NCBI GenBank assembly: GCA_037349105.1
Contig: JAYJMM010000121.1
Span: 1,436,001-1,500,000, forward strand
Reading direction: 5' to 3'
Length of the DNA stretch: 64,000 nt
Source of the DNA: Limnomonas spitsbergensis
Taxonomy: Eukaryota; Chlorophyta; Chlorophyceae; Chlamydomonadales
This document shows, in pieces, positions 56,779 to 64,000 of the stretch (position 1 is the stretch's first letter; every line of letters begins with the position of its first letter). Under the pieces are notes generated by a model that was not told the DNA's origin, ran no database searches, and saw only the letters and a list, made by a program, of their open reading frames with translations. A program made the translations under genes and the position numbers.

Positions 56779-59700
56779 CAGCAGACCCTCAGCAGCAGTA
56801 GCAAACTCTCAGCGACAGAGACAACAACAGTACCTTCCTCCTCTTCTTCCCCCTCCTCCTCCTCATCAGCGACAGGAGCAGCCTTATGTTCAGCAGCCCC
56901 ACCTGGACGCTGCTATCTAAACCCTTAACCCCACCTAAACGCTGATATATAAACCCTAAACCCCACCTGGACGCTGATAGGTAAACCCTAAACCCCACCT
57001 GCACGCTGATACCTAAACCCTAAGCCCCACCTGCACGCTGATACCTAAACCATAAGCCCAATATGCACGCTGATACCTAAAGCCTAAGCCTCACCTGGGC
57101 GCTGATACCTAAACCCTAAGCCCCACCTGCACGCTGATACCTAAAGCCTAAGCCTCACCTGGGCGCTGATACCTAAACCCTAAGCCCCGTCTGCACGCTG
57201 ATACCTAAACCCTAAGCTCCACCTGGACGCTGATACCTAAACCCTAAGCCCCACCTGCACGCTGATACCTAAACCCTACGCCCCACCTGCACGCTGATAC
57301 CTAAACCCTAAGCCCCACCTGCACGCTGATACCTAAACCCCAAGCCCCATCTGGACGCTGATACCTAAACCCTAAGCCCCACCTGCACGCTGATACCTAA
57401 ACCCTAAGCCCCACCTGCACGCTGATATCTAAACCCTAAGCCCCACCTGCACGCTGATACCTAAACCCTAAGCCCCACCTGCATGCTGATACCTAAACCC
57501 TAAGCCCACCTGCATGCTGATACCTTAACCCTAAGCCCCACCTGCACGCTGATACATAAACCCCTAAGCCCCACCTGCACGCTGATATCTTCGTGACGGG
57601 CGCCATGCAGCGCTTGCTCCACATCTGTAGCCATCGGGGCGACGCGGAGGCCCTTGGCCATTAAGACCACGCCGAAGGCGGAGGAGTGGCGCAGCAGCTC
57701 CGCAAGCGTGGCCCAGCAGCTGTGATGCTCTAAGAACGCAACCAGGCCGGCCTGCAGGAGCAGGGTGCATGGGTTTTTGCTCAAATGAAATGCAGGAGGC
57801 ATTAACTAAATGAAATGCACAAATGTGGCCCAGCAGCTGTGGTGCTCCAAGAACGCCACCAGGCCGGCCAGCGCGTGGGGGGAGCGTGTGTAGGCAATTT
57901 TTTAACTTCCCTGAAATGCACAAGAATTGCCCAGCAGCTTCAATACCCCGACAACGCAAGAGGGCTTGACAAATATAGAAACAATATGGGTTTCTCGGAA
58001 CCAGCATGCGATACCTGAACCGGCAACAGTCAGCGACTCAACGGCACAAAAATGACGTACCGTAGTCACGGACGTATTTCGTTGTTTTGATCGTTCTTCA
58101 GGGAGCAACGAAATCGACAGTGAAAATGTTTTTGACTGAAATTTTTCACGTGAAGGGGCAACAAATCAAAAAAATTACCAAAACAGCGACTTATTAAGCA
58201 ACAACGAAATTCGAAAACAACGAAACACGTCCGTGACTACGGTACCAGTAAACGGCACCAAGCAAAAGAGGGACCTTCTTTTAAGAGAGTTCCATTACAC
58301 TTCCTGGTCTAGGGTTATATACAAGAGAAGGACATAGGGAGGACCCGGTTCAGTCACGCATAGTGATGTGCGCATTTCCCTGCTGCAAAAACGTACCATG
58401 GCCTTACAGTACAACTGGCCGTCCCCTACGTCCCACGGTACAGCGCCAGCATGCAGTTCAAATGAAATTGTATACTGGTAAGAATTCCCCTGCCAAAAAG
58501 CGTACCATGGCCTTGCAGTATGTCCGGTGGTCCCAGCGTCCCCGCGGTACGGCCCCCGGTACACACGTCAGCAGGTATGAAAGTTCACACATCAGCGGCT
58601 GGAAGTGATCCGCCCACGCAGCCAGGCAGGCCCGCCCCTCCGCAGGATCAAGAGCCTGCCACGGCGGGCCGTCCAGAGACAAGTGACGGCCGTGGCCACG
58701 GCTGCGGGACAGATCAAAGCTCTGGCCGCCGCCGCTGTCGGCGCTGCTGCTGCCGCAACCGCCGGTGGACGCCAGCGGCTGGTCAACGCTGCCACGTGAG
58801 CTGTTGTCACCAGCGTTTGCTGCAGCTGGAGCTTGCTGCTGGTTGGCACCGAGTGGGTCGACGGCGGCAGCGGTGCCTCGCCCCGGCAGCATCATGAAGC
58901 CATGAACGTGCATCATCTGATGTCAGGGTTAAGGGCAAATGGGTGAAGGAATCGACCCGGAAGTGCATCATCGGGTAGGAGGGCCAGGACACTGTCCCTC
59001 TCACACACAGTCTCATGCAGCTAAATAAATAAGCATTCCCTTCTCTCACACACATACACACTTACATTCAGATTGTCACACACACACAGAACATGTTCAC
59101 ACCAGCAGGTGGCAGGCCCAGGAGTCTCAATAGCCCCCCTCCCCTTCCCTCATCCATCAGCCCCCCCCCCCCCCCCTCAAACCTGCATGTGTGGCAGGCC
59201 AGGGAGCTCCTGTAGAACCCCCCCCCTTCCCTCCCCCATTAAGCCCCCCCCCCCCCCATCCCCATCACGCACCTGCATATGTGGCAGGCCCAGGAGTCTC
59301 AATAGTCCCCCTCCCCTCCCCTTCCCTTCCCATCAAGATCCCCTCCCCCCTCCCCTCTTTCTCGCACCTGCATGTGTGGCTGGCCCGGGTCTCTTTCCAG
59401 CTCCAGCATCTTTGACGCCATCTGCAGGAACAATGCATACCGGTAAGCACTTCATAATAATGAAATAATCAATACCGGGACAGTTGATTTGAATTGCCTT
59501 CCCTCACAAGTAAATAAGTAATGTTGTTTGAGGGGGGGAGGGATTGATTCAACATACTAATTCCTGATTGTGAAAGCAAGGTCCAGTCGAAAATCTGGAA
59601 GTTTTCTGTCCATATTCTGCCAGTGGAAATTATGCAGTAAACAAATTACGGTTGTGGCGCCCTTACGAGTTCAGAAACATGTGCAGCTAAGTGAAAGGAA

Positions 59701-62516
59701 ATGACACATGATACGCCTCAAGGCGGGAATTTAAAAGGGTGCCAATGTTTATTTTGCGGAACTCAGCAGGTGCCCTGAGGGCACTCAAGCAGAGTAATCA
59801 CAATGATTCTCTAAAGCGGGATCCGCCACGGACAATAAAGCAACACCATGTCAGCTACACTCCGACCTCTGTCCAGAGGCCCTGTATGTTGCCAGCCATG
59901 CTGCTCTGGCCACCAGCTGTCGCCGAAAAAAGAACTCTGGAAGCCAACTAGAGGCACAGTCACCCAATGACATATCCACACTTCCACACTTGTAAGAACA
60001 GCACATCCAACTCCTTGGCCGCCTGATGAGGCACACACACACAGTCTTCAACACACACCCTTGATCAGGCTCCCTCACACACACACACATTGCACCAGCA
60101 ATAAAAGAGCATCCAACACCCTGGCCACCTGATCAGGCACAAACATGATCACGACAACCTTCAAGTACAGCACATCGGCCAACATGGCCGCTCACACTGC
60201 CACACACACACACCTTCAAGTAAATCGCACGGAGCCCTTTGGCCAACATGGCCGCTCACACTGCCACACACACACACCTTCAAGTAAATCGCACCGAGCC
60301 CATTGGCCAACATGGCCGCTCACACTGCCACACACACACACCTTCAAGTAAATCGCACCTAGCCCTTTGGCCAACATGGCCGCTCACACTGCCACACACA
60401 CACACACCTTCAAGTAAATCGCACCGAGCCCATTGGCCAACATGGCCGCTCACACTGCCACACACACACACACCTTCAAGTAAATCGCACCGAGCCCTTT
60501 GGCCAACATGGCCGCTCACACTGCCACACACACACACCTTCAAGTAAATCGCACCGAGCCATTTGGCCAACATGGCCGCTCACACTGCCACACACACACA
60601 CCTTCAAGTAAATCGCACCGAGCCATTTGGCCAACATGGCTGCTCACACTGCCACACACACACACCTTCAAGTAAATCGCACCGAGCCCTTTGGCCACCT
60701 CCTTACACTGTTGCACACACAGTCACAGTCACACACACACACACACACAGTCATGCATACACACACACACAAACACACACCTGCAAGAATAGTGCGTCCA
60801 GCTCATCGGCCACCTCCTGAGGCGCGCACAGCACGCTGGCCGCCGCCCCACTGCCACTGTCGTCAGTGGCTGCAAATAACGTCAGCATGCGCATCTTGGA
60901 CGGCTGCTCCTGCGGCAACGGCCCCGAGCCTCCGCCTGCATCGCGGATGAGCCCGCAGGCCGGCAGCGTACACTTGGCGGAACCGTTGTAGACTGGAGCC
61001 TGTGAAGTTTTAACAGTCCAACAGAGCATCACATTCAGTGCTGTGCCGATCACGGTCCTTCCAATGGCTGAATTATTGAAGTGGATTTTAGTCACCGTAA
61101 CGTCAAGGCAAATTCAGCTACTTTTACCAATGGAAGATCATAATTACTTTCAGTTGTTTTTGAGTTACAGCGCAATTGCACAGGACTGATCCAATTTCGA
61201 TGCATGAGACAGGTGCCTGAACCGGTAGGAGCAGGAAATGAACTGCGACAGCGAGCAAGAAGCCATTTATCCCCCTGGGCAAAGAAAAAGCGCACAACCA
61301 CAAACCAGTGGCGTGGGAATGGACCCCATAGTGAGGACGATAAGTAGATAAGCCCCACCTGAACAGACAGGTCGGTCCCGGCTACCGTCGCGCTCAACAC
61401 CGGCTCAAACCCGCAGGCAGAAACGTAATCCGCGTCTCCCTTATCATTCACACCCTCGTCGTCCTCTCTTGCATAGGCGCTGTCATTGGCAAGCGACGGC
61501 CAGCCGCTGAAGCTCAGCCAGCGGCTGAGCAGCCCTGGCTGTTCCCGTCGACTTAAGCTGGTGCTGGTGGGGAGGCTGCTGCAGACGCTTGCGTATTTGT
61601 TGCTAGTCGGGTAGGGTGGGCCGCGACTGCGCCGCTGGGGGACGGCGGCAGAGGCGGATACCGCAGATGATCTTTTGGAGGAGGGTAAGCACGGGTCTGG
61701 GAAAGGCACACTGCAATGTACGTCCAGCGTGACGCGCTGCGTAGCGTCGCCCAGCGCGACACAGACAGGCCAGACCATCTTGATCTCGGGGGGCGGCGAC
61801 GCGGCAGCGGCCGCTGCGCTGCTGGCCAGCAGCGTCGCCTGCTCGTCGTGATTGCCTCGGGCTAAAGCTGTGGAAGCGAATTCTGCCGCCGCCGCAGCAG
61901 CAGTAGGTTCTGCGCCGGAGCCGCCACCTAAACCGCGGCCGGAACTGCTCAGCCGCCTCCAGGAAAACTCCTTACTGACGCGTCCGCTAACCCTTCCACT
62001 GGCTGTACAATCACCGTCATGCATCAGTGTGCTGGGGAGACCGCTGCTGTCCCCCTGCGCGTCTGCTGCGGCTGTGGCTGCGGCTGCAGTGTCGCCCGTG
62101 CAGCTATGCAGCTCGGGGGAATCACAGCTGGCAGCACCGCCCATAACCCATCTTGAGACCCTGGCCTGGTCCGCGGGCGACTGCATGCTGCCCAGCTGCT
62201 GTTGATGCATTGACTGCATGCTGCCTGGACGATGCTGATCTTTTAGCTGCAGCTGCTGCTGCAGCAGATCTCCGTGGCTGCTAGCTACGTCCTTACGTTG
62301 CCAGGATCGGAGCGCCCTCATGTCACCATGACCAGGGTGCGAGGATGAGGCTCCCCTTGCTCTCGCCGCTGCTGCTGCCACAGCATCTTGCGCCTTCTGG
62401 GAAAAGGGAAGACGTGCGCTGAGTGCACGTGGCTCCAGCTGCAGCTGTTGCTGTATCTCATAGATCTGCTGCTGCTGCTGTCGCTGCTGCTCCCCCAGAT
62501 GGTCCAGCGGAGCCAT
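54539..62516 (-). CDS. Seven-exon gene, about 1,270-aa protein of unknown function
   Basis: Proposed exons in coding order are 62516-61359, 60999-60781, 59947-59867, 59421-59368, 58916-58506, 57751-57575 and 56260-54539. All junctions are phase 0, so phase is a weaker test here than in the 12-exon gene. The start MAPLDHLGEQQ is the first ATG of a long open stretch. The protein mixes Gln/Ala/Ser-rich disordered parts (exons 1 and 7) with more compact middle exons (VADELDALFLQ; DHFQPLMCELSYLLTC; FLEHHSCWATLAELLRHSSA). No domain is recognised; the central part could be an alpha-helical sensor or scaffold region, which is inference. The last exon may instead be spliced at 54650 to a downstream exon. 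Junction-copy arrays fill most introns. Confidence 0.6.
56440..56500 (-). repeat. Copy of the exon 7 acceptor
   Basis: CTACACTGGTCCTTCAGGGG followed by AAGCACAAAACC repeats the start of exon 7 (CTACACAG then GTCCTTGAGGGGAGACAGAA) about 230 bases upstream. Confidence 0.7.
56905..57574 (-). repeat. About twenty copies of the exon 6 donor with telomere-like motif
   Basis: The unit is about 32-33 bases: ATCAGCGTGCAG, then GTGGGGCTTAGGGTTTAGGT. The first part is the end of exon 6 (coding ISVQ) and the second its intron start. Each unit contains TTAGGGTTTAGG, a run of plant-type telomere sequence. Units are highly similar. Confidence 0.9.
57575..57751 (-). CDS. Exon 6 of the 54.5-62.5 kb gene
   Basis: It is 177 bases, phase 0: AGLVAFLEHHSCWATLAELL ... 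QALHGARHEDISVQ. The acceptor is CTCCTGCAG and the donor CAG|GTGGGG. It looks helical and folded. Decayed copies of its 5' end lie upstream at about 57816-57876 and 57917-57950. Confidence 0.7.
58060..58242. mobile_element. Stowaway/mariner-like MITE, 183 bp
   Basis: Terminal inverted repeats of about 30 bases begin CCGTAGTCACGGACGT and continue RTTTCGTTGTTTT, with only one or two mismatches. TA lies on both sides (58058-58059 and 58243-58244), the usual target of mariner-type elements. It is non-coding, and lies in the intron between exons 5 and 6. Confidence 0.8.
58506..58916 (-). CDS. Exon 5 of the 54.5-62.5 kb gene
   Basis: Phase 0: MMHVHGFMMLPGRGTAAAVD ... WADHFQPLMCELSYLLTC ... HRTYCKAM. 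The acceptor is TGACATCAG. The donor ATG|GTACGC is chosen because the partial copy at 58376-58440 repeats it as ATG|GTACGT. A donor 30 bases further on (CCA|GTATAC) is also in phase. Confidence 0.6.
59095..59300 (-). repeat. Three copies of the exon 4 donor region
   Basis: CCTGGGCCTGCCACATATGCAG-type sequence followed by GTGCG, GTTTG or a decayed donor occurs at about 59275, 59190 and 59105. They are separated by C-rich tracts (G-rich on the coding strand). Confidence 0.75.
59368..59421 (-). CDS. Exon 4 of the 54.5-62.5 kb gene (54 bp)
   Basis: Phase 0 at both ends: MASKMLELERDPGQPHMQ. The acceptor is TTCCTGCAG and the donor CAG|GTGCGA. Three further copies of its 3' half plus donor follow. 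Confidence 0.65.
59867..59947 (-). CDS. Candidate exon 3 of the 54.5-62.5 kb gene
   Basis: It is 81 bases, phase 0: LASRVLFSATAGGQSSMAGN then IQGLWTE. The acceptor is GTGCCTCTAG and the donor GAG|GTCGGA. It is less certain than the others because the donor is weak and no junction copies mark it. Confidence 0.45.
59985..60720 (-). repeat. About ten copies of the exon 2 3' end plus donor
   Basis: Eight nearly identical units of about 62 bases (60180-60700) hold GGCCAAAGGGCTCGGTGCGA then TTTACTTGAAG followed by GTGTGTGTG. They are homologous to the real GAGCTGGACGCACTATTCTT GCAG|GTGTGTG end. Two older copies closer to the real sequence lie at about 59985-60045 and 60090-60130. The donor-adjacent CA/GT microsatellite is part of each unit. 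Confidence 0.85.
60781..60999 (-). CDS. Exon 2 of the 54.5-62.5 kb gene
   Basis: It is 219 bases, phase 0 at both ends: APVYNGSAKCTLPACGLIRD ... QEVADELDALFLQ. The acceptor is ACTTCACAG and the donor CAG|GTGTGT. The mix of hydrophobic and charged residues suggests a folded segment. Confidence 0.7.
61000..61358 (-). other. Intron 1, composed of a dispersed repeat (introner-like candidate)
   Basis: The intron (GTGGGGCTTATC...AACTTCACAG) corresponds over most of its length to the repeat at 52255-52465. A repeat whose ends coincide with both splice sites is what an introner-like element would look like. Confidence 0.5.
61359..62516 (-). CDS. Exon 1 of the 54.5-62.5 kb gene
   Basis: It encodes 386 codons from MAPLDHLGEQQRQQQQQIYE to ATVAGTDLSVQ, with donor CAG|GTGGGG. 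It is Gln-rich at the start, then Ala/Ser/Arg-rich. A more ordered stretch (IKMVWPVCVALGDATQRVTL then DVHCSVPFPDPC) lies around residues 245-280. Adjacent basic/Ser sites (RRLSS, RRSRG) may be kinase targets. Confidence 0.7.
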
Positions 62517-62877
62517 CTGGTATGTTGCCGCCCAACTTCGGCAGTCGGAGGCGAGATGACACCTCGGCTCAGCTATTGGAGAAATGTAAGCTGGGACTTC
62601 TGTGGGACCGGTGTGGTAGATTTATCAGAACACGTCGAGGGAGCGCCCGGAGGGGCGAGGCGATATCAGAGTTGGAAGCAGGGTGTGTGATTTAAAAATC
62701 CAGAGTTTCGAGGTCATCGGTGGATAATTGAGGAAGTGAGAGCGGAGGGCGCATGGAGGACCATCAGGTGCAGGTTCCGGCCGGATAGGTTTCGGGAAAG
62801 ATCTCCTATCACTGGGCCCCGTATCATAAATCAGCCCGTATGATCGGTTTGTGTTACATCGATCCCTCCGCCACGCC

Positions 62878-62884
62878 TATAAAA
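62878..62884 (+). promoter_or_regulatory. TATA-box candidate in the divergent intergenic region
   Basis: TATAAAA lies about 220 bases upstream of the plus-strand ATG at 63102. The 585-base gap between 62516 (minus ATG) and 63102 (plus ATG) would be a shared promoter region. No other element is recognised there. Confidence 0.35.
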
Positions 62885-63101
62885 TAAATCTCTACATATA
62901 TTTAACGCATAGACACATGTCGCGGACAGGTCGTGTACGTCCGCGGACAACCGAGGTGTCCATCACTGATGCCATTCACCTCACCCAAGCTGATCCTCAG
63001 TCCTCTTGCCCCACCCTGGCCACCTGAGCCTCAACGATTCGTACAAGGCAGTGGCTGCCGATTAACGACAGAACTTCCACTCTCTCCAGCCACCCCGTAC
63101 C

Positions 63102-64000
63102 ATGCTGGACCGGGCCGTGTCAACAGAGCAGCTATTGCAGGAGCTGCTGCACAAGGTCGAACAGCAGTACAGCCAGTCTGTCAGCGGTGGAGCAGCAAGT
63201 GAACAGCTGGGGATCTGCGCTAACTACCAAATCAGCCAAGGATCAGCCCTCACCTCCAGCATGAAGGAGCCCCGGCGGCTTGGCAGCCCTGACCTGGACC
63301 TGGGCAGCGAGGACACCGTGCTGCTTGGATGCCCCATGGGCAGTGGCAGCCAGGGATCAGCCCTCCCCTCCAACCGGATGAGAGCCTGGGTAGGCTGGGG
63401 GCCCGGCTGCTTGGCAGCCCTGTCCTGGACCTGAACAGTCCTTGGCGTGGGCAACAGTGTTCTGGGATCAGCCCTCCCTCCAACCGGATGAGCCACCGAC
63501 TGAGATCGTGCAGCAGACTTCAGGGTCTTGGCATGAGCCTTTGAGGCTTGGCAAGCAGGGTCAGCAGGCTTCATGGGCTGCGCAACCTCCTCCATGGCAG
63601 CAACCTCCGTGGCCCCCTGGGCCTGGGCAGCAGTACCCCCCTTGGCATGGGCAGCAGCACCCCCCTGGGCCTGGGCAGCAGTACCCCCCTGGGACTGGGC
63701 AGCAGCACCCCCATGGGCCTGGACAGCAGTACCCCCCTGGTCCTGGGCAGCAGTACCCCCCTTGGCATGGACAGCAGTACCCCCCTGGGCCTGGGCAGCA
63801 GTCCCCCCCTGGGCCTGGGCAGCAGTACCCCCCTTGGCATGGGCAGCAGTACCCCCCTGGGCATGGGCAGCAGTACCCCCCTGGGCATGGGCAGCAGTAC
63901 CCCCCATGGGCCTGGGCAGCAGTACCCCCCTGGGCCTGGGCAGCAGCACCCCCCTGGGCCTGGGCAGCAGTACCCCCCTGGGCCTGGGCAGCAGTACCCC
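63102..64000 (+). CDS. Start of a divergent gene with GQQYPP repeats (runs off window)
   Basis: The first exon probably begins MLDRAVSTEQLLQELLHKVE then QQYSQSVSGG, a short helix. A long open frame from about 63470 reads PSLQPDEPPTEIVQQTSGSW ... PPWQQPPWPPGPGQQYPP and continues with about a dozen 8-residue GQQYPPGP-type repeats. Such Pro/Gln/Tyr repeats are found in disordered linkers and some wall or membrane-associated proteins; no function is claimed. Decayed copies of a GATCAGCCCTCMCCTCC unit lie at 63240 and 63357. The exon structure is not settled, and a one-base shift near 63905 breaks the frame. Confidence 0.35.
63595..64000 (+). repeat. 24-bp coding minisatellite
   Basis: The unit is GGGCAGCAGTACCCCCCTGG plus GCCT, about 16 copies to the window end. 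As 24 is a multiple of 3, it extends an 8-residue repeat, GQQYPPGP (variants WH, GH, GT). Confidence 0.9.

Overview
This window reads as nuclear DNA of a green alga, most likely a volvocalean/chlamydomonadalean chlorophyte. The evidence is: long multi-exon genes with GT-AG introns; Ala/Gln/Gly-rich low-complexity coding sequence; variants of the TTTAGGG telomere heptamer; a tRNA-Phe(GAA) of plant nuclear type; hAT DNA transposons; and a retroelement with the split-direct-repeat layout known from Volvox kangaroo. Nothing looks bacterial or organellar. The species is not identified.

Layout. (1) 437-1062 (+): last exon of a gene entering from the left. (2) 4576-18797 (-): a gene I could assemble as 12 exons; every junction has a usable acceptor and donor and every reading phase agrees, giving 1,092 codons plus a stop. 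Its product is not recognised (helical, charged N-terminal half; disordered Pro/Gln/Ala-rich C-terminal half). (3) 20035-28993: split-direct-repeat (PAT/kangaroo-like) retroelement on the minus strand that carries only a broken gag-like region. (4) 29963-30035: tRNA-Phe. (5) 30491-31960: non-autonomous hAT element containing an 11-bp array. (6) 33.3-34.7 kb: small minus-strand exons. (7) 35.3-48.3 kb: a satellite block, with a 20/60-bp satellite, a large hairpin, then about 9 kb of a 34-bp satellite with higher-order repeats. (8) 48.9-50.4 kb: a terminal exon and a partial paralogue of exon 1 of the 12-exon gene. (9) 54539-62516 (-): a second long gene, about seven exons, all phase 0. (10) 63102 to the end (+): start of a divergent gene with a GQQYPP repeat.

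The most unusual property is that nearly every intron of both assembled genes holds a tandem array whose unit is a copy of the adjacent splice junction: a short stretch of real exon plus the neighbouring intron bases, copied 2 to about 20 times with decay. The exon and intron calls are inferences from splice motifs, phase and repeat comparison. No transcript or database search was available.
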